A stretch of DNA of 64,000 bases from Petropleomorpha daqingensis (GTDB taxonomy: Bacteria; Actinomycetota; Actinomycetes; Mycobacteriales; Geodermatophilaceae), in contig NZ_JACBZT010000001.1 of assembly GCF_013408985.1 (NCBI RefSeq), positions 4,295,197 to 4,359,196 of the forward strand. The letters are read 5' to 3'. Positions 6,902 to 14,779 of this stretch are shown here, one piece after another. The notes under the pieces are model-generated. The model searched no databases. It had not been told where the DNA came from and saw nothing but the letters and a program-made list of their open reading frames with translations. Positions within the stretch are counted from its first letter, which is position 1; each line of letters opens with the position of its first letter. Position numbers and translations under genes: made by a program.

Positions 6902-7639
6902 TCAGGGCGCACCCTCCAGTGCCCGGGCGTCGAGCCGCCCGTCGACCAGGTCGGCCGCGACGTCGTCGACGACGCGGCCGGTGGCGAACGCGTGCGCCTT
7001 GAGCACCTGCAGCGCGTCGCCCGGTTCGAGATCCCGCTGCAGCGCGACCATGCCCATCGCCTGCCAGACCCGGGTGCGGCGCTGGGCGTCCGGTCCGCTC
7101 CACCACCCGTCCGCCTGCTGCCCGTCGTCCGGGCCGAGCAGTCCCTCGGCCAGTCGGATGGTCAGCCGGACCAGGACCGCCTCCACCTCGTCGCGGTCGA
7201 GCCGGGCCAGCTCCGCGGGGTCGCGGACGTAGACGTCGAGGACGATCAGCGGGCCCAGCGGCGGCAGCAGGGGCAGCGACAGCACGGCGCGGTAGGGCGT
7301 CTCCGTCGTCAGCGACGCGTGCAGCTCGGCCCAGTTGCGCCGGATGTCCTCCTCGTCGAAGACGATCGCCACGCCGTCGTCCGCCGCCCGCAGGCACGGA
7401 CCAGCGCCGAAGGTGAACTGCAGCTGCTCGGCGTGGGCCGTGATCGGGTCGCTCGCGCCGATCGGGGCGCGCATGCCCGCGTCGGCGTGCACGGTCAGGC
7501 CGGCGCCGTCCACCGGCAGCGCCGCCGCCACCGCGTGCGCCAGCCGGGCGGGCAGCAGCTCCGGCGCGGCGAGCTCCGCCGGGGGCGGCTGCTGGGCTGC
7601 CTGCTCGAAGCGGCCGGCGGCGGACTCGGGTGCGCTCAC
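6902..7639 (-). CDS. GAF-ANTAR domain regulator (putative RNA-binding antiterminator)
   Basis: The protein has 245 residues from the GTG at 7639, 13 bases after the helicase stop; the frame extends to 7696 but would overlap the helicase. Residues about 25-165 form a GAF-like sensor (TVHADAGMRAPIGASDP, FTFGAGPCLRAADDG). The last 55 residues are an ANTAR domain (RTRVWQAMGMVALQRDLEP, then LKAHAFATGRVVDDVAADLV), which binds paired hairpins in nascent mRNA and promotes readthrough. The ligand is unknown. It is the last gene of a possible two-gene unit with the helicase. Confidence 0.85.
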   Translation of the reverse strand: MSAPESAAGRFEQAAQQPPPAELAAPELLPARLAHAVAAALPVDGAGLTVHADAGMRAPIGASDPITAHAEQLQFTFGAGPCLRAADDGVAIVFDEEDIRRNWAELHASLTTETPYRAVLSLPLLPPLGPLIVLDVYVRDPAELARLDRDEVEAVLVRLTIRLAEGLLGPDDGQQADGWWSGPDAQRRTRVWQAMGMVALQRDLEPGDALQVLKAHAFATGRVVDDVAADLVDGRLDARALEGAP

Positions 7640-7652
7640 GCCGCGCACCCTC

Positions 7653-10205
7653 TCATTCGTCCTTGCGGCCCGCCTCCACGAGGCGGAGGACGGCATGGCC
7701 TTCCTCGTCGGAGGCGTCCAGGTCGACCTCGGCGTCCAGACCCCAGTCGTGGTCGCCGGCCGGGTCGTCGAGGATCTGCCGCACCCGCCACAGCCGTGGG
7801 TCGCTCTTGTCCCAGATGAGCAGCGCCGGGCCGCGGGCGTCGGCGCCGGTGGGCAGCTCGCCGTGCTCGGCGAAGTACGCCTGCACGACCTCGCCCCAGC
7901 GGTCGGCGTCCCAGCCGGCGGCGCCGTCGAGCTCGCCGAGGTCGTACCAGCGCCGCCGCGCCCACAGCTGCACCCGGTTGAACAGGGCGTTGCGGACCAT
8001 CGCGGTGAACGCCCGCTCGTTGCCGGTGAGCGGTCGCGGCCGCGCCGGCACCGCGGCCTCGGCGACGGCGTCCTCGTCCGGATTGGTCAGCGACTCCCAC
8101 TCGTCGAGCAGTGACGAGTCGACCTGGCGCACGAGCTCGCCGAGCCACTCGACGAGGTCGACGACCTCGTCGGTTCGGGCGGCGGCCGGGACGCCGGAGC
8201 GCAGGGCCTTGAACGCGTCGGAGAGGTAGCGCAGCACCGCGCCCTCGGAGCGCGTCAGCCCGTAGGTCGAGACGAACTCTCGGAACGTCATCGCCCGCTC
8301 CCACATCTCGCGGACGACCGACTTCGGCGACAGGTGCGCATCGCGCGCCCACGGGTTGGACCGGGCATAGACCTCGAAGGCGTGGTCGAGCAGCTCGGCC
8401 AGCGGCTGCGGGTAGGAGATCTCCTCGAGCAGCTCCATGCGCTCCTCGTACTCGATGCCCTCCGCCTTCATCTGGGCGACCGCCTCGGCCTTGGCCTTGG
8501 ACAGCTGCGCGCCGAGGATCTGCCGCGGGTCGTCCAGCGTCGCCTCGATGACGCTGACCACGTCGAGCGGGAAGGTGTCCGACGCGGGGTCGAGCAGCTC
8601 GATGGCGGCCAGCGCGAACGTCGACAGCTCCTGGTTGAGCGCGAAGTCCGGCGGCAGGTCGACGGTGAGCCGGTAGCGCCGTCCGTCCGGCTCGGGCTCG
8701 TCGAGCCGGACCAGGATGCCGGCCTGCAGCAGCGACCGGGCGATGGCGACCGCCTCACGGACGAGCCGCAGCTGCCGCTGGCGCGGCTCGTGGTTGTCGG
8801 TGAGCAGGTGCCGCATCGCCGCGACCGGGTCGCCGGGGCGGGCGACCACGTTGAGGATCATCCCGGTGGTGACGACGAAGTGGCTGGTCAGCCGCTCGGG
8901 CTCGGCGTCGACGAGCCGGTCCATCGTCGCCTTCGACCACGGCACCATGCCCTCGGGCACCTTCTTGCGCACCAGCTTGCGGCGCTTCTTCGGGTCGTCG
9001 GCGACCTTCGCGAACTGCTTGAGGTTCTCCACCTCGTGGTCGGGCGCCTGGACGACGACGGTGCCCGCGGTGTCGTAGCCGGCCCGTCCCGCCCGCCCGG
9101 CGATCTGGTGGAACTCGCGCGCGTTGAGCAGCCGGGTCTTCGAGCCGTCGTACTTGGAGAGCGCGGAGAAGACGACGGTGCGGATCGGCACGTTGATGCC
9201 GACCCCGAGCGTGTCGGTGCCGCAGATGACCTTGAGCAGCCCGGCCTGGGCCAGCTGCTCGACCAGCCGCCGGTACTTGGGCAGCATCCCGGCGTGGTGC
9301 ACGCCGATGCCGTGCCGCACCAGCCGGGAAAGCGTCGTGCCGAACGCGGAGGAGAAGCGGAAGCCACCGATCATGTCAGCGATCGCGGCCTTCTCCTCCT
9401 TGGTGCACACGTTGACGCTCATCAGCGCCTGCGCCCGCTCCAGCGCCGAGGCCTGGGTGAAGTGGACGACGTAGATCGGCGCCTGCCTGGTCGACAGCAG
9501 CTCGTCGATCGTCTCGTGCATCGGCGTCGTCGCGTAGTAGTGGTGCAGCGGCACCGGCCGCTCGGCGTGCGCCACCAGCGCGGTCGGCCGGCCGGTGCGG
9601 CGGGTGAGGTCGGCGCGCAGGTCGGTGGTGTCGCCGAGCGTGGCCGACATGAGCAGGAACTGCGCGGTCGGCAGCTCGACGATCGGCACCTGCCAGGCCC
9701 AGCCGCGGTCGGGGTCGCCGTAGAAGTGGAACTCGTCCATGACGACGAGGCCGATGTCGGCGCCGGTGCCCTCGCGCAGCGCGATGTTGGCGAGCACCTC
9801 CGCGGTGCAGGCGATGATCGGGGCGTCGTGGTTGACCGCGGCGTCGCCGGTGAGCATGCCGACGTTCTGCGCGCCGAAGACGCCGCAGAGGGCGAAGAAC
9901 TTCTCGCTGACCAGCGCCTTGATCGGCGCGGTGTAGAAGCTGCGCTTGCCGGCCGCGAGCGCGGCGAACTGCGCACCGGTGGCGACCAGCGACTTGCCCG
10001 AGCCGGTCGGGGTCGCCAGGACGACGTTCGCGCCGCTGACCAGCTCGATCAGCGCTTCCTCCTGCGCCGGGTAGAGCGTCGTGCCCGCCGCGTCGGCCCA
10101 TTCGGCGAACCGCGCGAACAGGGCGTCGGGATCGTCGCCGAGTGCGCGCAGCGCGGTCAGGTCAGCCGGGTCGTCGAGCAGGGGAGGGGCGATCGTGGAC
10201 GTCAT
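7653..10205 (-). CDS. DEAD/DEAH-box Ski2-like helicase with DUF3516 C-terminal region
   Basis: The protein has 850 residues from the ATG at 10205 (MTSTIAPPLLDDP); the open frame continues upstream but that part is not helicase-like. Walker A is ATPTGSGKS (residues 64-72), the DEAD-type box is DEFH (157-160), motif III is MSATL, and motif VI is QIAGRAGRAGYDT. The charged region KKRRKLVRKKVPEGMVPWSK and the long helical C-terminus with SPKSVVREMWERAMTF are typical of the actinobacterial DUF3516 helicases. It is expected to be a cytoplasmic NTP-dependent RNA or DNA helicase. The substrate is not known. Direct repeats of GGTGAAC lie in its upstream region. Confidence 0.9.
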   Translation of the reverse strand: MTSTIAPPLLDDPADLTALRALGDDPDALFARFAEWADAAGTTLYPAQEEALIELVSGANVVLATPTGSGKSLVATGAQFAALAAGKRSFYTAPIKALVSEKFFALCGVFGAQNVGMLTGDAAVNHDAPIIACTAEVLANIALREGTGADIGLVVMDEFHFYGDPDRGWAWQVPIVELPTAQFLLMSATLGDTTDLRADLTRRTGRPTALVAHAERPVPLHHYYATTPMHETIDELLSTRQAPIYVVHFTQASALERAQALMSVNVCTKEEKAAIADMIGGFRFSSAFGTTLSRLVRHGIGVHHAGMLPKYRRLVEQLAQAGLLKVICGTDTLGVGINVPIRTVVFSALSKYDGSKTRLLNAREFHQIAGRAGRAGYDTAGTVVVQAPDHEVENLKQFAKVADDPKKRRKLVRKKVPEGMVPWSKATMDRLVDAEPERLTSHFVVTTGMILNVVARPGDPVAAMRHLLTDNHEPRQRQLRLVREAVAIARSLLQAGILVRLDEPEPDGRRYRLTVDLPPDFALNQELSTFALAAIELLDPASDTFPLDVVSVIEATLDDPRQILGAQLSKAKAEAVAQMKAEGIEYEERMELLEEISYPQPLAELLDHAFEVYARSNPWARDAHLSPKSVVREMWERAMTFREFVSTYGLTRSEGAVLRYLSDAFKALRSGVPAAARTDEVVDLVEWLGELVRQVDSSLLDEWESLTNPDEDAVAEAAVPARPRPLTGNERAFTAMVRNALFNRVQLWARRRWYDLGELDGAAGWDADRWGEVVQAYFAEHGELPTGADARGPALLIWDKSDPRLWRVRQILDDPAGDHDWGLDAEVDLDASDEEGHAVLRLVEAGRKDE

Positions 10206-10256
10206 CGTGAGGAACAGCGTGCCGGACGGGCTTTCGCTTCCCACGTCCCCATGCCG

Positions 10257-10345
10257 GGTGAACAGCCGATCACGATCCGGTAACGACCCCTCAGGCCAGG
10301 CGTGAGATGGACCGATGGTGGAGAGAAGGTGAACAGCAGGTGAAC
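10257..10345. promoter_or_regulatory. Three GGTGAAC repeats between the helicase and a small divergent gene
   Basis: GGTGAAC occurs at 10257-10263, 10328-10334 and 10339-10345. The last two are 11 bases apart, one helical turn, and lie just before the ribosome site of the 10362 gene. In the helicase direction they read GTTCACC. They look like a repeated operator half-site in a divergent promoter region; the regulator is unknown. Confidence 0.3.
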
Positions 10346-10361
10346 GGAAGGAGGCGCATCG

Positions 10362-10493
10362 GTGCGCAACAAGGAGTGTCCGGAGTGCCGCTGGGTGTCC
10401 GTCGTCGACGCGTCGGGCCGGCGTTCGCTGGAGATGCGCTGGAACCTGCCGATCGCTGCGCCGGCTGAGGAGTCCGTGCGCCGCGCGGCCTGA
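10362..10493 (+). CDS. 43-residue CxxC-containing small protein
   Basis: A GTG at 10362 is preceded by GGAAGGAGG with 7-8 bases spacing, one of the best ribosome sites in the window, and the frame closes with TGA at 10491-10493. The N-terminus is MRNKECPECRWVSVVDASG, with a CPEC knuckle. The rest (RRSLEMRWNLPIAAPAEE) is mixed and the end is basic. It is a good candidate small metal-binding or redox peptide; two Cys alone would need dimerisation to bind zinc tetrahedrally. I know no family. A long hairpin follows directly. Confidence 0.55.
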   Translation: MRNKECPECRWVSVVDASGRRSLEMRWNLPIAAPAEESVRRAA

Positions 10494-10506
10494 GCGAGCA
10501 TCGCCT

Positions 10507-10574
10507 CTTCTGGGGTCGAACTCGCGCTTCAGGGGTCCTGCAGGACCCGGGGAGCGCGGATTCGACCCCAGAAG
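10507..10574. repeat. 68-base nested palindrome (large hairpin)
   Basis: The outer arms CTTCTGGGGTCGAA (10507-10520) and TTCGACCCCAGAAG (10561-10574) are exact complements. Inside, CGCGCT/AGCGCG pair, and the centre GGGTCCTGCAGGACCC (10533-10548) is itself a perfect palindrome. It begins 13 bases after the small gene ends, so it may terminate it, but the length and symmetry also suit an extragenic repeat element. Confidence 0.7.
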
Positions 10575-10591
10575 CATGTTCGGGGCGCCTC

Positions 10592-10617
10592 GGTTCCGGT
10601 GGGCGGCGGACGGGTAG
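10592..10617 (+). promoter_or_regulatory. SigB-like stress promoter of the SDR gene
   Basis: GGTTCC at 10592-10597 and GGGTAG at 10612-10617 are separated by 14 bases and end 10 bases before the ATG at 10628. This matches the GTTT-N14-16-GGGTAT pattern of actinobacterial SigB/SigF-type general stress promoters and fits the stress-protein-like product. No other evidence. Confidence 0.45.
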
Positions 10618-10627
10618 TCGCGGGCGC

Positions 10628-11485
10628 ATGTCGTCCCCGCGCCCCGAGTCCCAGCCCGCCCAGCAGCAGACCCCGCCCGGCACGCTCGGCGAGATGACGC
10701 CGCGGCCCGACCACGGCGAGGAGAGCTACCGGGGCTCGGGCAAGCTGACCGGCAAGGCGGCGGTGATCACCGGCGCGGACAGCGGCATCGGCCGGGCGGT
10801 CGCGATCGCCTTCGCCCGTGAGGGCGCCGACGTCCTCATCTCCTACCTCGACGAGCACGAGGACGCGAAGGACACCGCCCGCTACGTCGAGGAGGCGGGC
10901 CGGAAGTGCGTGCTCGTCGCCGGTGACCTTTCCGACCGCGCGCACGCGAAGACGATCATCCCCACGGCGGTCGAGGCGTTCGGCAAGGTCGACGTCCTGG
11001 TCAACAACGCCGCGTTCCAGATGAGCCACGAGTCGCTCGAGGAGGTCTCCGACGACGAGTGGGACCACACCGTCGCCCTGAACCTGACGGCGATGTTCAC
11101 CCTGTGCAGAGCCGCGATCCCGCACATGCCGCCGGGCGGCTCGATCATCAACTCCTCGTCGGTGAACTCCGACATGCCGAGTCCGCAGCTGGCCCCGTAC
11201 GCCATGACCAAGGCCGGGATCGCCAACTTCACCGCCAGCCTCGCGCAGCTCTACGGCGAGAAGGGGATCCGCGCCAACAGCGTGGCGCCGGGGCCGATCT
11301 GGACCCCGCTGATCCCGTCGACGATGCCCGAGGAGAAGGTCGAGACGTTCGGCAGCGACACCCCGCTGGGCCGCGCCGGGCAACCCGCCGAGCTGGCGCC
11401 GGTGTACGTCCTGCTGGCCAGCGACGAGGGCAGCTACATCTCCGGTGCGCGGGTCGCCGTCACCGGCGGCCGCCCGATCCTCTAG
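10628..11485 (+). CDS. SDR oxidoreductase of the general-stress YghA/Gsp39 type
   Basis: The protein has 285 residues. An extended N-terminus (about 40 residues, with PRPDHGEESYRGSGKLTGK) precedes the Rossmann motif AAVITGADSGIGRAVAIAF. NNAAFQ follows, then SSSVNSDM with the catalytic Ser, and YAMTK with the catalytic Tyr and Lys. This long-N-terminal class includes YghA of E. coli and general stress protein 39 of Bacillus, NAD(P)-dependent oxidoreductases of uncertain substrate. A SigB-like promoter lies upstream. The TAG stop shares the tetranucleotide CTAG with the stop of the convergent gene at 11482. Confidence 0.88.
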   Translation: MSSPRPESQPAQQQTPPGTLGEMTPRPDHGEESYRGSGKLTGKAAVITGADSGIGRAVAIAFAREGADVLISYLDEHEDAKDTARYVEEAGRKCVLVAGDLSDRAHAKTIIPTAVEAFGKVDVLVNNAAFQMSHESLEEVSDDEWDHTVALNLTAMFTLCRAAIPHMPPGGSIINSSSVNSDMPSPQLAPYAMTKAGIANFTASLAQLYGEKGIRANSVAPGPIWTPLIPSTMPEEKVETFGSDTPLGRAGQPAELAPVYVLLASDEGSYISGARVAVTGGRPIL

Positions 11486-12129
11486 CGGCGCTCGGCGGCG
11501 ACGAACGCGACCGCGAGCGCGAACGGCGCCGCGCCCGCGAGCAGGACCATCGAGACGACGTCGGCCGTCGCCAGCGCGACGCCCGCGGGCGAGGCGTACA
11601 GCGCCCACCCGACGGCGAACAACGGGAGGGTGACCGCGCCGGTCCCGAGCGCCGCCCGGATCCGGGCACCGCGCCCGTCGCGGCGGGCGAGCACGCCGGC
11701 GAGGACCGCGGGGACGAACGGCACCAGCCACCGGGCCAGCAGCACGGTCGGCTGCAGGTGCGCCCCGGCGTCGGCGGCCAGCGACAGGGCCGCGGTGATG
11801 GACACGACGGCGGCACCCGCCGTCAGCACCCACCAGAGCTGGGCTGCTGTGGGGGAGCGGAACGTCTCCGCCGGCCGGGTCGCCTTGCCGGCGGCCCAGA
11901 GGCACGCCCCGGCGCACACCAGCAGGAAGCAGACCAGCGACTGCGGGACGTGCGACACCGATCCCGCCGTCCGCAGCGGCAGCTGCCAGCGCTGACCGGC
12001 CAGCATCGCGAGGACGACGGCGAGCGCGGCGGTCGTGGCCACGAGTGGCACCCACCGGGACTCAGGCGCGAGCACCGGTTCCGGCTCCTCGACCACGACC
12101 TGCAGGTGTGGCGTTCCCCCATGCGTCAC
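11482..12129 (-). CDS. Hypothetical membrane protein, about six TM segments
   Basis: The protein has 215 residues and begins at GTG 12129. A short soluble N-terminus (MTHGGTPHLQVVVEEPEPVL) is followed by about six hydrophobic stretches separated by short charged loops, one of them basic (ARRDGRGARIR). No conserved motif points to a transporter or enzyme. It is convergent with the SDR gene, sharing CTAG. Upstream lies a 42-base palindrome that separates it from the mmuM-like gene. Function unknown. Confidence 0.7.
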   Translation of the reverse strand: MTHGGTPHLQVVVEEPEPVLAPESRWVPLVATTAALAVVLAMLAGQRWQLPLRTAGSVSHVPQSLVCFLLVCAGACLWAAGKATRPAETFRSPTAAQLWWVLTAGAAVVSITAALSLAADAGAHLQPTVLLARWLVPFVPAVLAGVLARRDGRGARIRAALGTGAVTLPLFAVGWALYASPAGVALATADVVSMVLLAGAAPFALAVAFVAAERR

Positions 12130-12227
12130 GGGCCGAGGGTCACACGCTGTAGTCGCCCTGGCGACCCCGTCGAGCGCGGTTCACCGCACCGGGCGACACG
12201 CCCTTCACCCACAGTGAGGAACCCTGC

Positions 12228-12269
12228 GGTTTCGCGTGCTTAACCGGGCGCGGTTAAGCGCGCGAAACC
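12228..12269. repeat. Copy 1 of the GGTTTCGCGCGCTTAACCG palindrome
   Basis: The arms GGTTTCGCGTGCTTAACCG and CGGTTAAGCGCGCGAAACC are 19 bases long with one T/C difference, which still pairs as G-U in RNA, around a 4-base loop. It ends 9 bases before the 3' end of the mmuM-like gene, so it can act as that gene's terminator. Two further copies lie at 28842 and 31121. Confidence 0.85.
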
Positions 12270-12278
12270 ACCTCGGGG

Positions 12279-13226
12279 TCAGCGGGGGAGGGCGGCGGCG
12301 ATCTCGCGGATCTGGTCGGGGCCGATCCGGCAGCAGCCGCCGACCAGCCGCGCCCCGGCGGCCACCCAGCGGGGCACGTCGGCGGTGGCGCGCAGCGGCT
12401 CGCCGGTCCACCGCCGTCCGGCCGCGTCCCAGCCCTCGCCGCTGTTCGGGTAGACGACGACCGGCTTGCCGGACGCCGCGGCCGCCTCGACCGCAGCGAG
12501 CACGCCCGACGGGTAGGTGCAGTTGACGCCGACGGCGAGCACCTCGTCGACACCGGCGGCCATCGCGAAGACGTCGGCGGCCGGCTCCCCGCGGCGGGTG
12601 CGGACGACGCCCTCGTCGTCCACGACCGTGGTCAGCGACAGCCAGATCGGCACGCCCAGCGACTGCGCCTCGGCGACCAGCGCCTCCGCCTCGGCCGCCG
12701 CGGGCACGGTCTCGCACGCCAGGACGTCGGCGCCGGCCTCGGCGAGCACCTGCATGCGGCGGCGGTGGAAGCGGCGCAGCTCGTCGACGGAGAGCCCCCC
12801 GCCGGCGTGCCCGGTCCACGCCGGGTCGGTGTACGCGCCGGTGTACTCCGACCCGTCGGCGAGCAGCGCGCCGAACGGCCCGACCGAGCCCGCGACCCAG
12901 GCGTCCGGCGCGCCGCGGCGGGCCAGCTCGACCGACCAGCGCAGCAGCCGCTCCGTCGTCCGGGCGTCGATGCCGGCGCGGGCGAACCCCTCGAACGTCG
13001 CCTGGTAGCTCGCCGTCGTCACCACCTGGGCACCGGCCCCGGCATAGGCGGCGTGCACCGCGGCGATCGCCGTGGGGTCGTCGCGCAGCAGCCGCGCCGA
13101 CCACAGCTCGGTCGTCAGGTCATGCCCGCGGCGCTCCAGCTCGGTGGCCATCCCGCCGTCGAGCACGACCGGACCGGCGGCCAGCCTCTCGGCCAGCGGG
13201 GTGCGCGCTCCCACGGCGAGCATCAT
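12279..13226 (-). CDS. mmuM: Homocysteine S-methyltransferase
   Basis: The protein has 315 residues, the usual length. It transfers a methyl group from S-methylmethionine or SAM to homocysteine, forming methionine. The TIM-barrel start [15 protein letters not shown] and the motif [12 protein letters not shown] are typical. The three zinc-binding Cys are present as GVNC (Cys236) and GGCC (Cys298, Cys299). It ends at a palindromic element and its start faces the yidD gene across 26 bases. Betaine- or selenocysteine-specific relatives cannot be excluded, but the sequence is closest in form to MmuM. Confidence 0.92.
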   Translation of the reverse strand: MMLAVGARTPLAERLAAGPVVLDGGMATELERRGHDLTTELWSARLLRDDPTAIAAVHAAYAGAGAQVVTTASYQATFEGFARAGIDARTTERLLRWSVELARRGAPDAWVAGSVGPFGALLADGSEYTGAYTDPAWTGHAGGGLSVDELRRFHRRRMQVLAEAGADVLACETVPAAAEAEALVAEAQSLGVPIWLSLTTVVDDEGVVRTRRGEPAADVFAMAAGVDEVLAVGVNCTYPSGVLAAVEAAAASGKPVVVYPNSGEGWDAAGRRWTGEPLRATADVPRWVAAGARLVGGCCRIGPDQIREIAAALPR

Positions 13227-13252
13227 CCGCGTTCGTCGCGGAGGATCGGAAC

Positions 13253-13732
13253 ATGGTCTTCGTCTGGGGCTGGGGCCCGCGCCGCCGCCGCCCGCGGTAC
13301 GGGCGCCCGTACGGTCCGCCGCCCGGCTACGGGTACGGCCGGCCCCCCGGCTACTACCGGCGCGGCGGTGGCGGCGGGTCGTGCCTGCGCGACCTGCTGT
13401 TCCTCGAGACCGGCTGCTGCCTGGCCGAGCTGCTCGGCTGCGGCGCCGACGCCTTCCTGGTCGCCCCGGCCACGCTGCGCCGGGTCGCGCGCGACGGCTC
13501 CGGCGGCGGGAGCGTCGCCGACCGGATGGTGGCCGCGATCGGCGTCTACCAGCGCGAGATCAGCCCCCACCGGCCGGCGTGCTGCCGGTTCGCGCCGACC
13601 TGCTCTGCCTACGGCGTCGAGGCGATCCGCACCCACGGCGCGCTGCGCGGCGGCTGGCTGACGCTGCGCCGGCTGGTCCGCTGCCGGCCCGGCGCGGTCG
13701 GGGGTCCGGACCCGGTGCCGACGGCGGCGTAG
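13253..13732 (+). CDS. yidD: Membrane protein insertion efficiency factor YidD with Gly/Tyr/Pro-rich extension
   Basis: The protein has 159 residues, about twice the usual YidD length. The C-terminal half is the family: [22 protein letters not shown], then [18 protein letters not shown] and [12 protein letters not shown], with the conserved Cys. The N-terminal half has [20 protein letters not shown], a Gly stretch and a Cys-rich hydrophobic segment ([20 protein letters not shown]). YidD assists Sec/YidC membrane insertion and is normally encoded between rnpA and yidC. Here it stands alone beside mmuM, so it may be a second paralogue. The N-terminal part probably associates with the membrane. 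Confidence 0.85.
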   Translation: MVFVWGWGPRRRRPRYGRPYGPPPGYGYGRPPGYYRRGGGGGSCLRDLLFLETGCCLAELLGCGADAFLVAPATLRRVARDGSGGGSVADRMVAAIGVYQREISPHRPACCRFAPTCSAYGVEAIRTHGALRGGWLTLRRLVRCRPGAVGGPDPVPTAA

Positions 13733-13834
13733 CGGCATCGACGCGGTGGATGACCGGGCATCACCACCTGCGGCTTCCCACCGCCCGGGAGGCCCCCATA
13801 GCCTCCGGAACGACGACGTCCGCAGAGGAGAACG

Positions 13835-14779
13835 ATGAGCACAGCTGCCCCCGGCACGGTCCTGCGCGGCGGGACGCCGTCGATCGAGGAGGTCGGCGAC
13901 GGGCTGTTCGCCTACGTGCAGCCCGACGGCAGCTGGATGGTGAACAACACCGGGTTCGTCGTCGGCCCGGACGGCGTCACCAGCATCGACACGTGCTCGA
14001 CCGAGCTGCGCACCCGCACCTACCTGGAGAGCCTGGCCCGGGTGACCAGCGCGCCGGTGCGCACGCTGCTCAACACCCACTCGCACCCCGACCACACGAC
14101 CGGCAACGGCCTCCTGCCCGAGGCGACGATCGTGGCCCACGAGCTGGCCCGGACCGAGATGATCGCGCTGGGGCAGGTGCACCCGCCGGGCATCTGGGCG
14201 GACTTCGACTCCGGGAACGCGCCGTTCGCGCCGCCGTTCCTCACCTTCCGCGACGAGCTCACCCTGTGGGCCGGTGATCGGCGCTGCGAGGTCCGCCACG
14301 TCGGCGGACCGGCGCACACGAACGGCGACGTCGTCGTCTGGATCCCGGACCAGTCGGTGCTCTACGCCGGTGACCTGCTGTTCAACGGCGGCACGCCGTT
14401 CCTCATGGGCGGCTCGGTCGCCGGCTCGGTGCAGGTGCTGGAGGACGTCGTCCGCCCGCTGGGAGCGCGCACGATCGTCCCGGGCCACGGCCCGGTCTGC
14501 GGCCCGGAGGTGATCGACGACGTCCTCGAGTACCTGCGATTCGTGCTCGACGTCGCCGGCCGGGCCCGCGACGCGGGGCTCTCGCCGCTGGACGCCGCCC
14601 GCGAGACCGACCTCGGCCGGTTCGCCGAGTGGACCGACCGCGAGCGGATCGTCGGCAACCTGCACCGGGCGATGGCCGAGCTCGACGGCACGCCGCCGGG
14701 CGGCCCCCTGGACTTCGTGCAGGTGCTGCGCGACATGGTCACCTACAACGGCGGCCGGCCGCTCACGTGCCTGGCGTGA
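13835..14779 (+). CDS. MBL-fold metallo-hydrolase
   Basis: The protein has 314 residues. The metallo-beta-lactamase motif THSHPDHT (HxHxDH) is clear, with later ligands in HVGGPAHTNGD, YAGDLLF and VPGHGPV, so a dinuclear metal site is complete. The ATG at 13835 follows AGAGGAGAACG. The family covers glyoxalase II-like thioesterases, lactonases and polyketide-tailoring enzymes, so a substrate cannot be named. The stop overlaps the GTG of the next hydrolase gene by 4 bases, so the two are probably cotranslated and may act in one degradation step. Confidence 0.88.
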   Translation: MSTAAPGTVLRGGTPSIEEVGDGLFAYVQPDGSWMVNNTGFVVGPDGVTSIDTCSTELRTRTYLESLARVTSAPVRTLLNTHSHPDHTTGNGLLPEATIVAHELARTEMIALGQVHPPGIWADFDSGNAPFAPPFLTFRDELTLWAGDRRCEVRHVGGPAHTNGDVVVWIPDQSVLYAGDLLFNGGTPFLMGGSVAGSVQVLEDVVRPLGARTIVPGHGPVCGPEVIDDVLEYLRFVLDVAGRARDAGLSPLDAARETDLGRFAEWTDRERIVGNLHRAMAELDGTPPGGPLDFVQVLRDMVTYNGGRPLTCLA

